Below, piece by piece: positions 9,351-17,396 of a DNA stretch of 64,000 nucleotides. Within the stretch, counting starts at the first letter, position 1, and each line of letters starts with the position of its first letter. The stretch covers positions 3,472,001 through 3,536,000 of the forward strand of contig NZ_CP103794.1 of assembly GCF_030388325.1 (NCBI RefSeq), in the 5' to 3' direction. The position numbers and the translations under genes were made by a program. The notes beneath the pieces were generated by a model. That model worked only from the letters and a program-made list of their open reading frames with translations, was not told where the DNA came from and did not search any database. The stretch is from Flavobacterium johnsoniae (GTDB taxonomy: Bacteria > Bacteroidota > Bacteroidia > Flavobacteriales > Flavobacteriaceae).

Positions 9351-9713
9351 ATGTACAGCAGAATAAATGAGAATATAAAAACGCTGAGAGAGCTTAAAAA
9401 TTACACCCAGCAGTATATGGCCTTAAGGCTTGATATGACCCAGGCGGGCTACAGCAAAATTGAAAAAGGCGCAAGCAGTGTGAGTTTTGAAAAGCTGGAA
9501 GAAATTGCGGCAGTCTTTGAAATGGATGTGAGAAACATCATAAGCTTTGACATCAGCGGGTACCTGGACCCCGGATTTAAAAGCAGTGCCGCTGCAGGGC
9601 AGCACAGCGCTTTAAACAGGCTCTACGCGGACAAAATTGCCCTTCTGGAGAAACTGCTGGAAAAAACCGACAGGGAGCTCAATGTCTATAAAAATAAATT
9701 CGGGGGCCTCTAA
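9351..9713 (+). CDS. XRE-family helix-turn-helix regulator
   Basis: 120 residues. The N-terminal 65 form a Cro/C1-type helix-turn-helix: RINENIKTLRELKNYTQQYM, then MTQAGYSKIEKGASSVSFEK and LEEIAAVFEMDVRNII. The C-terminal end (LYADKIALLEKLLEKTDREL) is predicted coiled coil, suggesting dimerisation. Cytoplasmic DNA-binding protein; targets unknown. I chose ATG at 9351, directly ahead of the HTH, over an upstream in-frame ATG at 9306 whose extension (RRRES) looks non-coding. It opens a run of signalling genes on the plus strand. Confidence 0.82.
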   Translation: MYSRINENIKTLRELKNYTQQYMALRLDMTQAGYSKIEKGASSVSFEKLEEIAAVFEMDVRNIISFDISGYLDPGFKSSAAAGQHSALNRLYADKIALLEKLLEKTDRELNVYKNKFGGL

Positions 9714-9964
9714 TACGGTTCTTCGCAGGCTGGCAGCAGGCAGCAGGGGCTTAAAAACCCTGCGGGAAACAGTACTGGCTGCAGTTAGGGGCCCGTTTTT
9801 CTTCACAGGCCGGGAAAATTGCGTATATTGAGCTGTTAATAATCTTTTGCATAGTCAGATATTTTTAAAGTTTTAAGTCAATATAGATTTTAGATATGAC
9901 TTTTTAAATTCGAACATTGCTTAACTGCCCTACCGATAAAATGGGGCGTATTGTGCCAGAAACT

Positions 9965-10390
9965 ATGAAAAATATCTATTTTGCCGATGATGATCCCGAT
10001 GACAGGGAAATTTTTGCCGAGCTTTTCTATGAGATGTTCCCTGTGGAGGGCCTGAGGCTTTTTGAAAGCGGCAAAGCGCTGACCGATGCCCTCTCTTCGC
10101 CGGCCGGCCCGCTCCCGGACCTTATCCTTCTTGATCTGCAGATGCCTTTAAAAGATGGTTTTGAATGCCTTAAAGAAATACGCGGCGGCAGAGAAGATAT
10201 AAAAGACATCAGGGTTATCATTTTTTCCACCTCGTCAAATCCCCGCCAGGTGGAGCTTGCCCTTGGTATGGGGGCAGATTCTTATGCCGTCAAGCCCGTC
10301 TTGTACAGGGATTTGAAATCCCTGATACGCAGGATAGTGGAAATGGACTGGGAAGATCCCCAGGCGGACCGAGGTCTGCTTTTGCGCTGA
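9965..10390 (+). CDS. Single-domain response regulator (phytochrome-partner type)
   Basis: 141 residues, a lone receiver domain. The acidic pocket is ADDDPDD, the phospho-acceptor aspartate lies in LILLDLQMPLKDG, the switch serine in IIFSTSS and the conserved lysine in YAVKP. The spacing and the DDDPDDREIF start resemble the Rcp1-like regulators that pair with phytochrome-type kinases. No output domain, so it must act by protein contact or as a phosphate sink. The start is ATG at 9965; an upstream in-frame TTG would add a non-domain extension. A PAS kinase follows 285 bases downstream. Confidence 0.87.
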   Translation: MKNIYFADDDPDDREIFAELFYEMFPVEGLRLFESGKALTDALSSPAGPLPDLILLDLQMPLKDGFECLKEIRGGREDIKDIRVIIFSTSSNPRQVELALGMGADSYAVKPVLYRDLKSLIRRIVEMDWEDPQADRGLLLR

Positions 10391-10675
10391 TGCGGCCTGA
10401 ATTGATCCGGGCGGCGGTTTAAAGCAGCCCGCACTGCATTTAAAAAAAACAGATGGAAGTGTAAAATGGAAGATTACGTTTTTAGGCCGCCGTGCCGCAT
10501 TTTGCCGCCCTGCATTTTTCCTGGGCTGTTTTTTTATCTGTTTTATTCCCCCTAAAGCCTGCAGTAAAGACAAAGGCAGGCCTCTGCGGTGGAAATTGTG
10601 GAATAATCTTAAAGCTGCATGTAACATCCCGGGCATTAAAAACCTGTATATTCGTTTTAAAAATAGACTGCAGCC

Positions 10676-12184
10676 ATGGAAAGAACTTTACAGCTTTTAA
10701 GAGATATAGTGGATAATGCCCCGCTGCCCATAGGGGTGTATACCGGCAGCGAATTAAAGATAGAACTGGCCAATCTGGCGATGATAAAAACCTGGGGCAA
10801 AGGCGATAAGGTGCTGGGCCGAAGCTATATTGAGGTGCTTCCCGAGCTTGGGAAGCAGCGCATTTTTGAACAGGCCCTTGAGGTTTACAGGACCGGCAGC
10901 GCATTTCATGCCAAGGATAAAAGGGTGGATATTGTAATGGACGGGCAGCAGAAGACTTTTTATTTCAATTACTGCTTTATGCCCCTTTTCGATCAGCAGG
11001 GACTTGTCTATGGGGTGATGAACACTGGGATGGATATCACCGATCTTCATCTGGCAAAGGAAAAAGTGCAGAGTTCCGAAGAGCAGCTTCGCATGGCCGT
11101 TGAGGCATCGGGGATGGGCACCTACGAAATAGACCTGCTGGGCCAGTCCATAGCGACTTCGGGCAACTTCAGTTCTATCTGGGATATAAAAGATACCATT
11201 ACAAATGAAAAGATCATATCAAAGCTTCATCCCGATGATATAGCAGTGCGTGAGAAAGCCCACCTTGATGCCCAGAAGAGCGGAGTGATTTCCTATCAGG
11301 CCAGGATCATAAATGAGGACAAATCGCTGCGATGGACCAATATCACCGGTAAAATAATCAGAGATGAGAACGGGAAGCCGGTTAAAATCACCGGCATTAT
11401 CGAGGATATAGACCGCCGGAAGACCCTGGAGGAGCAGCTTCGAAAGGAGGCACGCGAAACTACCCAGGAGCTCCAGCGTTCCAATGACGATCTGCAGCAT
11501 TTTGCCAATCTGGTCAGCCATGACCTCAGGGAGCCGGTGCGCAAGGTCAAAACCTTTATCAGCCGGATGCGCGATGAAATGCAGTCCGATTTCAGCCAGA
11601 GGCTGGAATGGTATGTGGGAAAGATCGAACATTCCGCCCACAGGATGCAGAATGTCATTGAAGGCATACTGGCCTATTCCGCCGCAGACAAGAAAAAACA
11701 GCCCGTGGAGCGCATTGACCTTAACAGGATCCTGGAAGGGATCAAGACCGACCTTGAACTGGTCATACAGGAGAAAAATGCGGTCCTTATCAGCTCTGAG
11801 CTCCCTGAGATTCAAGGGGCAAGGATCCTGATCCAGCAGCTTTTCTACAACCTGGTGCACAATGCCCTTAAGTTTTCAAGGGCGGAAATTCCTCCAAAGG
11901 TCATTATCAGCAGCAGTCTGGTTCAGGGCAGCGGCGGGGATCTGGTGCAGGTCTGCATTCAGGACAACGGAATCGGCATTGATAAGGCATACAGCGAGCG
12001 GATTTTTACGGCCTTTGAGCGCCTTCATTCCAAGGACCAGTACGAAGGCAGCGGTCTTGGGCTGTCACTCTGCAGAAAGATTGCGGAGCGCCACGGGGGG
12101 ACCATCACAGCATCAGGGGAAAAGGACAAGGGGGCCGTCTTTACGGTCGTGCTGCCCTTAAAGCAGCAAAGCACTGCGCTTTAG
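10676..12184 (+). CDS. Cytoplasmic PAS-domain sensor histidine kinase
   Basis: 502 residues without membrane helices. Two PAS/PAC units occupy about residues 1-125 and 135-250 (the second ends in the typical ITGIIEDIDRRK). After a coiled linker comes a phytochrome-type HisKA, HFANLVSHDLREPVRK, with the histidine near residue 281, and an ATPase domain with QLFYNLVHNALKFS, DNGIGID and GSGLGLSLC. No bilin-binding GAF/PHY region is present, so the signal is probably a small ligand, redox state or protein partner read by the PAS domains. Likely partners are the three single-domain receivers at 9965, 12774 and 13585; this pairing is inferred from position and kinase type. Confidence 0.9.
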   Translation: MERTLQLLRDIVDNAPLPIGVYTGSELKIELANLAMIKTWGKGDKVLGRSYIEVLPELGKQRIFEQALEVYRTGSAFHAKDKRVDIVMDGQQKTFYFNYCFMPLFDQQGLVYGVMNTGMDITDLHLAKEKVQSSEEQLRMAVEASGMGTYEIDLLGQSIATSGNFSSIWDIKDTITNEKIISKLHPDDIAVREKAHLDAQKSGVISYQARIINEDKSLRWTNITGKIIRDENGKPVKITGIIEDIDRRKTLEEQLRKEARETTQELQRSNDDLQHFANLVSHDLREPVRKVKTFISRMRDEMQSDFSQRLEWYVGKIEHSAHRMQNVIEGILAYSAADKKKQPVERIDLNRILEGIKTDLELVIQEKNAVLISSELPEIQGARILIQQLFYNLVHNALKFSRAEIPPKVIISSSLVQGSGGDLVQVCIQDNGIGIDKAYSERIFTAFERLHSKDQYEGSGLGLSLCRKIAERHGGTITASGEKDKGAVFTVVLPLKQQSTAL

Positions 12185-12286
12185 GCCGTGCGGGATATTT
12201 TTTAACATTCAGGCATGACCGGGCAGCCTTTTTAATCACTATATTTGATTTATAATCACAGCGGTTTATAAACGGAATTTTTTACA

Positions 12287-12532
12287 ATGCACAAACAAGT
12301 ACGATTCAGGGTGAAAAAGGATCTGGAGCCCCGCCAGCAGCTCAGGGTAATTAAATTAAAAGGAACCCTCATCTCAAAAGGCTATACCGAGATTATCCAC
12401 ATCATGGACCAGGACCAGCAGTATCATCTCAACACTTTTGAGACCCCGCCAGATAAACAAAATGAAGTGCGGCAGTATATTGCGGCCTTTATCAGCAGTG
12501 AGAACCTCTCTGAGGCCATAACAATAGATTAA
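12287..12532 (+). CDS. Small protein of unknown function
   Basis: 81 residues, charged N-terminus (MHKQVRFRVKKDLEPRQQ), no signal peptide or membrane span. I do not recognise the family. Codon use matches its neighbours and a strong terminator lies 37 bases after the stop, which supports a real gene. It sits between the PAS kinase and the next response regulator on the same strand and may belong to that signalling group. Confidence 0.6.
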   Translation: MHKQVRFRVKKDLEPRQQLRVIKLKGTLISKGYTEIIHIMDQDQQYHLNTFETPPDKQNEVRQYIAAFISSENLSEAITID

Positions 12533-12568
12533 CCGGCTTAACTCAATTTGACCAGGATTATTACCCAT

Positions 12569-12601
12569 GCCCGCCTGCTGTACCCAGGCGGGCATTTTTT
12601 T
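12569..12601 (+). terminator. Rho-independent terminator
   Basis: Perfect 9-bp stem GCCCGCCTG / CAGGCGGGC, 7-base loop, followed by seven T. Ends the transcript of the small gene at 12287 and probably of the kinase. Confidence 0.85.
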
Positions 12602-12745
12602 GTTTTGGCGCCAAAGAATCCGAAAAGCCCGTTTTTACTTCATAATGCACAGCTGGGAATGATGATCTGAGGAGCCCTTATGTGCCGGATATCCCGCTGC
12701 TTTCAATATTATCGGCCAATGGAAATCTTTTAAGCATTTTTGCCC

Positions 12746-12753
12746 TACATTTG
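12746..12753 (+). promoter_or_regulatory. -7 promoter box for the response regulator at 12774
   Basis: TACATTTG, 20 bases before the ATG. No clear -33 TTG. Confidence 0.45.
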
Positions 12754-12773
12754 ACAGGTAAAAACCCTCCAAT

Positions 12774-13286
12774 ATGATAAGTTCCGATAATTCCAGCACG
12801 GCCCCTGAGGGGGAAAATGAAAAAGAGCCTGTAAAGATCCTGCTGGCCGAGGATGACACCGAGGACCAGGAATTGTTCCTGGATGCCCTTCAGGAAGCGC
12901 AGATTTCCTCTGAGGTAACGGCCGTGGAAAATGGGCAGGAGCTCCTCGATACCCTCAGGGATGAATCCCAGGGTGATCCGGATATTATTTTTATAGATGT
13001 CAATATGCCCGTTAAAGACGGAAAGCAGGCGCTGGAAGAAATAAAGAAAGACGATGAGCTTCGGGACATCCCGGCCGTTATGCTCTCCACCTGGGACCAT
13101 CCTTCAGACATTGAAGATGCCTTTGGGAAGGGGGCGGACCTTTATGTGCAGAAACCGAGTTCTTTTGCAGGCTTTGTGCTGGTGCTCAAGAAAGTATTCC
13201 TTCTGCACTGGGCCAAAGCTTTATTGAGGCCGGTCAGAAAATTATTTTTTGTTTCGGAAAAGAACATATCACAAGGGGACTCCTAA
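12774..13286 (+). CDS. Single-domain response regulator
   Basis: 170 residues: a short acidic leader (about 20 residues), then one receiver domain. Acidic pocket LAEDDTEDQ, phospho-acceptor in IIFIDVNMPVKDG, switch serine in VMLSTWD, lysine in YVQKPSS. The last 25 residues are basic and form an extra tail. Type and lack of output match the regulators at 9965 and 13585. It has its own promoter box and follows a terminator, so it can be expressed apart from the kinase. Confidence 0.87.
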   Translation: MISSDNSSTAPEGENEKEPVKILLAEDDTEDQELFLDALQEAQISSEVTAVENGQELLDTLRDESQGDPDIIFIDVNMPVKDGKQALEEIKKDDELRDIPAVMLSTWDHPSDIEDAFGKGADLYVQKPSSFAGFVLVLKKVFLLHWAKALLRPVRKLFFVSEKNISQGDS

Positions 13287-13357
13287 GGAATTCATACCCG
13301 AAGCCGGCTGCTTTTTCTACTGTATGGCTTTTATCCATTATAGAATGCTTTATTTTT

Positions 13358-13437
13358 GGAGCTTTTTCCCGCTATACGTTACAATCTTTGCGGCGAACCC
13401 CGCCGCAAAGGATTTTCACTGCTATCGGGGCTGGCCC
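13358..13437 (+). ncRNA. Structured RNA-like element, resembles Flavo-1 (copy 1)
   Basis: Outer pairing CCCG(CTAT) with (GCTAT)CGGG encloses a perfect 10-bp stem CTTTGCGGCG / CGCCGCAAAG. The element at 21671-21752 has the same outer bases and the same architecture, but its inner stem has a different sequence that still pairs perfectly. That covariation argues for a selected RNA structure. From memory it matches the Flavo-1 candidate RNA motif of flavobacteria, whose function is unknown. Confidence 0.6.
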
Positions 13438-13520
13438 TTATTATGTGCTGCCTTTAAAAAGCAGGTGTAAGTCTGTATTAGGATCATTGAAAATAAATAG
13501 TAATTATAAGTGCTTTTGGA

Positions 13521-13528
13521 TACTTTTG
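13521..13528 (+). promoter_or_regulatory. -7 promoter box for the response regulator at 13585
   Basis: TACTTTTG, a perfect TAnnTTTG, 56 bases before the ATG; no -33 TTG at the right distance. Confidence 0.4.
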
Positions 13529-13584
13529 CAGGGTTATAATGCTAACCATTGTCTCAGGCGGAAGCAAAAAAAATAAATTTATAT

Positions 13585-13980
13585 ATGCCATACAAGAATA
13601 TACTTCTCATTGATGATGACAGTGATGATACGCTTTTTTTTATTGAGGCTCTCAGCACGCTAAGCAGCGAAGTCAATTGCCGTACAATGCATAATCCCTT
13701 TAAAGCATGGGAAGAGCTGCAGGTTTTAGAAGAGTTGCCTGATATCATATTCTTAGATTATAATATGCCCATGATAAGCGGACTGGAATTTATTAAGCGC
13801 ATGCAGCAGGCAGAGCGCTTAAAGCATATTGAGGTCATTATGCTTTCGACACCTCCCGAGCAGGTAATGCTGCCATGGCTCTACAGGAACAATATATCGG
13901 TAAAATATATATCAAAGCCGGCAGGTATCCAGGAACTTCAAGAGATACTGCCGGGAATCTTATGTCCGTTGATGCAATAA
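13585..13980 (+). CDS. Single-domain response regulator
   Basis: 131 residues, a lone receiver: acidic pocket LIDDDSDD, phospho-acceptor in IIFLDYNMPMISG, switch serine in VIMLSTPP, lysine in YISKPAG. It begins MPYKNILLIDDD; ATG at 13585 is preferred to an in-frame TTG at 13549. Third of three receivers of the same type within 4 kb of one kinase. No DNA-binding or enzymatic output, so it probably relays by protein contact. Confidence 0.87.
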   Translation: MPYKNILLIDDDSDDTLFFIEALSTLSSEVNCRTMHNPFKAWEELQVLEELPDIIFLDYNMPMISGLEFIKRMQQAERLKHIEVIMLSTPPEQVMLPWLYRNNISVKYISKPAGIQELQEILPGILCPLMQ

Positions 13981-14109
13981 GCTGCAGAATTTAATTTCGA
14001 GTGCTCAGCATGGTCAATTGCATATAGTATTCCGGATTGAAACCTTAGTTTACTGAAATATAAACAGGTCTAAAATTCATTAATAAAATGGCCCATTAAT
14101 AGATACGGC

Positions 14110-14622
14110 TTACTTTTTTGAATAGGCATATTCATGTCTGAGTATCCATTTATTTTCTCCCGAGAAGAGAACTTCTTTTCGCATGGAAAATGAGGCGCCG
14201 CTTATTGTATAGGTTTGTTTGATCAGGGCCTGTTTATTATCATTGCCGTCTTTTCCCTGTCTTTGGGTTACTATCTGTATCCGGCCACCGGCTTGTTCAG
14301 TTCTTGAGATTACCTGTTCTTTTCCAATGTATTTCCCATCTTTTGAAATGCTGATAATCTGGGTCGAGTTGGCGCTTTTCTCTTTAGGGTAGGTATTGAT
14401 GAATTCAAATTCATTGGAATCATTGATCCTTTTAACCTCAATGTCAGCCGCCATTGTATAGGGTGTGCCGGATGAATAATCAAGGTAGGTCAGGCTTCCG
14501 GTCCAGCTTCCGGACAATTGCTGGAAGTCCTTTAAAAGCTGCTCTGCATTTTTCTGGGCATCTGCGCAATGTGCGGTGAACAGTGTAATGAGTAATGCTG
14601 TAATAGCGGTGATTTTTTTCAT
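14110..14622 (-). CDS. Exported protein of unknown function
   Basis: 170 residues from ATG at 14622. A clear signal peptide (MKKITAITALLITLFTAHCADAQ) is followed by a mature domain starting LLKDFQQLSGSWTGSLTYLDY, an arrangement seen in small lipocalin-like or DUF1579-like proteins of Bacteroidota. The cysteine near the end of the signal peptide (HCA) is not a convincing lipobox. Probably periplasmic. Monocistronic; it converges with the response regulator at 13585 (stop at 13980). Function not assignable. Confidence 0.7.
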   Translation of the reverse strand: MKKITAITALLITLFTAHCADAQKNAEQLLKDFQQLSGSWTGSLTYLDYSSGTPYTMAADIEVKRINDSNEFEFINTYPKEKSANSTQIISISKDGKYIGKEQVISRTEQAGGRIQIVTQRQGKDGNDNKQALIKQTYTISGASFSMRKEVLFSGENKWILRHEYAYSKK

Positions 14623-14810
14623 TAGCGTTGTTTTTAAATTATACATTTTTGCTTGTGCATTATAAAAATAATCAGAAAAAAGACAAACAGAATTGACTTT
14701 GGGTAAGTTTTCAGCGGCCGCTTTTTTTTAAATCTGAGTTATCATTTTTTTTACTTTAAAGACCTTTATATTTTTGATTTGCTGCACTTGATTTATTTTT
14801 TATTGTTTTG

Positions 14811-14906
14811 AGCCCCGACAGCAGTACTGTTTTTTGCATCTTAAGGATGGGCGTGCAAATGGATCAAAAAAGCAAAAAACATTTTCAGCTGATTATATCC
14901 AGGATG
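14811..14906 (+). pseudogene. 96-base remnant shared with 56817-56909
   Basis: This stretch is nearly identical (close to 87 percent by eye) to the minus strand of 56817-56909. Both begin AGCCCCG, share ACTGTTTTTT and AAGGATGGGCG, and end TATCCAGGATG. In the 56.8 kb copy one frame reads SPGSITVFYPKDGRANGQK and so on; here small indels break that frame. It looks like a decayed fragment of a repeated gene or element. Confidence 0.5.
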
Positions 14907-14965
14907 GATTCTTGCCATATGCATACCCTTTTAGTGAAAGAATCTGGTAATTAATTAGATTTTTT

Positions 14966-14997
14966 TTGTTTAATGTTATTTGATGAAAGTTAAACAA
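14966..14997. promoter_or_regulatory. Inverted repeat, candidate operator (copy 2)
   Basis: TTGTTTAA-N16-TTAAACAA, same arms and same 16-base core spacing as at 6798-6833. TATCTTTA follows four bases later as a -7-like box, with a TTG 19 bases before it, so the right arm lies between -33 and -7. Confidence 0.5.
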
Positions 14998-15073
14998 TAG
15001 CTATCTTTATAATGAAATACAGCTTCTTGCAAGCTGCTATTGCAAAGCGGCACATTAATTTAAATTTTACGCA

Positions 15074-15758
15074 ATGGAAAAAATAGTGGTTATCGGGGGC
15101 AGCAGGGGGATTGGAAGCGCAATACTGCTGCAGCAGTTAGAAAAAAAGCAGGTTTTTAATATCAGCAGGACTCCGCCTGAAGTTTCACATCCTGATTTGA
15201 TCCATCATAGGGCAGATATTCTCCATGACAGCCTTCCAGAGATTGAAAGTATCGATGCGCTTATTTATTGTCCGGGATCTATAAACCTGAAACCTATTTT
15301 AAGTCTGGGTGCCGATGATTTCAGAAGTGACTTTGAAATCAATGTCATCGGCGCGGTAAAAGCCATTCAGCACTATCTGCCGGCTTTAAAAAAAGCAGCA
15401 AATCCCTCCATTGTCCTTTTCAGCACCGTAGCGGTAAAACTCGGGATGCCTTATCATGCCCAGTACAGCCGCCGCAAAAGGCGGTGTAGAGGGACTTGTG
15501 AAATCATTGGGCGCAGAGCTGGCACCGGCTATCCGCATTAATGCCATTGCGCCGACCATTACAGAAACATCATTATCATCTTCGATACTCAGAAATGACC
15601 GCATGAAAGAAAATATGATAGAGCGCCATCCGCTTAAAAATTATTTAAAACCCCAGGAAGTGGCGCAGATGGCAGATTATCTGATCTCTAAAGCGGCTGG
15701 ATCAATCTCGGGCCAGATTTTTCAGATGGATTATGGCCTGGTGAGTTTTAAAATATAA
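15074..15758 (+). pseudogene. Short-chain dehydrogenase, frameshifted (copy 2, gene A)
   Basis: Encodes a classical SDR: IGGSRGIGSAIL cofactor motif at residue 7, YCPGSI in place of NNAG, catalytic serine in VLFSTVAVK and the tyrosine of YHAQYS followed by AAKGG. One extra C near 15469-15470 shifts the frame exactly at the catalytic Y-x-x-x-K, giving a 155-residue product with a foreign tail; the rest of the enzyme continues in another frame from 15473. Without that base the protein would be about 227 residues, the normal length. Its end matches the remnant at 6871-7050. Either a recent mutation or a sequencing error. Confidence 0.78.
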
Positions 15759-15768
15759 TTGAGCATAG

Positions 15769-16543
15769 ATGAAAATTCTATTGACAGGCGCCACAGGATA
15801 TATCGGTAAAAGGCTTCTGCCTTTACTGCTGGATCAGGGATACGAAGCGGTCTGCTGCGTGAGAGATAAAAGCACGTTTTTCTATCCCCAAAAACACGCA
15901 GAAAACATCCAGCTTCTCGAAGTTGATTTTTTTGGATCCGCTGAGCGTAGAGAAAATTCCCGATGATATCGATGCGGCCTATTATCTCATTCATTCCATG
16001 TCCGGAGCGGCTAATTATGATGAGCTGGAAAGTATTTCTGCCCATTATTTCAAGAATAAAATAAACAGAACAAAGGCCGGACAGATCATCTACCTAAGCG
16101 GTATTGCCAGCGGCAAATCTTTATCCAGACATTTATCTTCCAGAAAAGCCGTAGAAGAAATTTTAAAAAGCGGAAGAACCCCGGCCACCACACTCAGGGC
16201 GGTAATTATTGCAGGGTAGGGAAGCGCTTCGTTTGAAATCATACGTGATCTGGTCCATAAACTCCCGGTGATGATTACCCCGAAATGGCTCAACACCAAA
16301 TGCCAGCCTATTGCCATTGCCGATGTTTTGGAGTTTTTAATCCGCTCGCTGCTCAATGCTGAAACCTATAACGAAAGCTTTGATATCGGCGGACCCGATA
16401 TCCTTACCTATAAAGAAATGCTGCTGGGGTTTGCCCATGCGAAAAAACTCAAAAGATATATTTATACCCTGCCGGTTATGACCCCTAAATTGTCATCCTA
16501 CTGGCTGAAAAATTATTATTTTCTGACAGTTGGAAACGGCTGA
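15769..16543 (+). pseudogene. SDR-DUF2867 paralogue, multiply broken (copy 2, gene B)
   Basis: Strongly similar to the intact gene at 7060-8475 (ILLTGATGYIGKRL, CCVRDKS-FFYP, PVMTPKLSSYWL). Three lesions are visible: a seven-T run near 15925 where six are expected shifts the frame after EVDF; a TAG at 16217-16219 stands where the intact copy has a serine codon (TCG to TAG); and homology stops at about 16506 after SSYWL, so the last 230 residues including DUF2867 are absent. This copy cannot make a working protein even if the first lesion is a sequencing error. Confidence 0.85.
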
Positions 16544-16648
16544 ATTAATTTCCCTATAATTGAATCCTTTATAATAAGAAGTTATCGTTTTATTTTCTTA
16601 TGCTGAGATTTTATAAAAATTAAATTATTGTTAATTTTAATTTTTAAA

Positions 16649-16669
16649 ATATACTTTTTGGTATATTTG
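16649..16669 (+). promoter_or_regulatory. tetR promoter and operator
   Basis: ATATAC-TTTTT-GGTATAT is an imperfect inverted repeat that overlaps a perfect -7 box, TATATTTG (16662-16669), 18 bases before the tetR ATG. The same sequence in reverse occurs twice ahead of the operon at 17397, implying autoregulation plus control of that operon. Confidence 0.6.
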
Positions 16670-16687
16670 TGCCCTAATTAATTTACA

Positions 16688-17278
16688 ATGCTTAGTAAGG
16701 CTGAAAGAACTAAACAATTTATACTTGAAACCGCGGTGCCGCTTTATAATGAAAAGGGGATATCCGGGGTGAATATAGATGATGTCCTGGAAGCTACAAA
16801 ACTTACAAAGGGATGTCTTTACGGCCATTTTGAAAATAAAGAAGATTTATCCGAGCAGGTGATTGATTTGTCTTTAAAAATGGTTTCAGATAGAATCAGG
16901 GCGGCAGTTTACCAGGCTAAAACAATAAAAGGTAAAGTGTCTGCATTTTTAGATTTCTACAAAAACCCAATCGAAACTTATATTTCCGGAGGCTGTCCGA
17001 TATTTAATACTGCGGTGGAAGCAGATGACAATTATCCTCTTATAAAAGAAAAAGTAGCCAAAGTAGTCCGTAGCGGCCAGCAGGAATTAACGGCTCTGCT
17101 GCAGGAAGGAATCAATACGGGTGAATTTTCAAGTAAACTTGATCCTGCGGTCTTTGCGTTTAAATTGACAGCTTCGGTTGAAGGCGGTATTGTAATGTGC
17201 AGAGTTATGGGGACGGCAAAACCAATGCAGGGACTTGTGAAAAGCCTAAAATCTGAATTGGAACAATACGTCTTATAA
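16688..17278 (+). CDS. TetR/AcrR-family repressor
   Basis: 196 residues. N-terminal TetR helix-turn-helix at residues 7-55 (RTKQFILETAVPLYNEKGIS, then TKGCLYGHFENKEDL). The C-terminal ligand-binding domain carries GGCPIFNTAVEADD, the GC-P signature of the AcrR-like group that controls oxidoreductase or efflux genes. Shared operator sequences before this gene and before 17397 point to repression of its own gene and the SDR-SDR-MDR operon, released by a small, probably electrophilic or quinone-like, ligand. The ligand is a guess; the regulatory link is supported by the sites. Confidence 0.9.
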   Translation: MLSKAERTKQFILETAVPLYNEKGISGVNIDDVLEATKLTKGCLYGHFENKEDLSEQVIDLSLKMVSDRIRAAVYQAKTIKGKVSAFLDFYKNPIETYISGGCPIFNTAVEADDNYPLIKEKVAKVVRSGQQELTALLQEGINTGEFSSKLDPAVFAFKLTASVEGGIVMCRVMGTAKPMQGLVKSLKSELEQYVL

Positions 17279-17295
17279 TTTTTTTTTGATTAAAA

Positions 17296-17337
17296 ATATA
17301 CCAAAAAGTTTATTTTAAAATATACTAAAAAGTCTAA
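17296..17337 (+). promoter_or_regulatory. Two TetR operator copies before the oxidoreductase operon
   Basis: ATATACCAAAAAGTTTAT (17296-17313) and ATATACTAAAAAGTCTAA (17320-17337), spaced 24 bases start to start. They are inverted copies of the site overlapping the tetR promoter, whose complement contains ATATACCAAAAAGTATAT. Confidence 0.6.
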
Positions 17338-17396
17338 AAATAGAATTGATTAATTTGATAACTAAAGAATAAAAAATAATTTAAATAGAAATAAAA

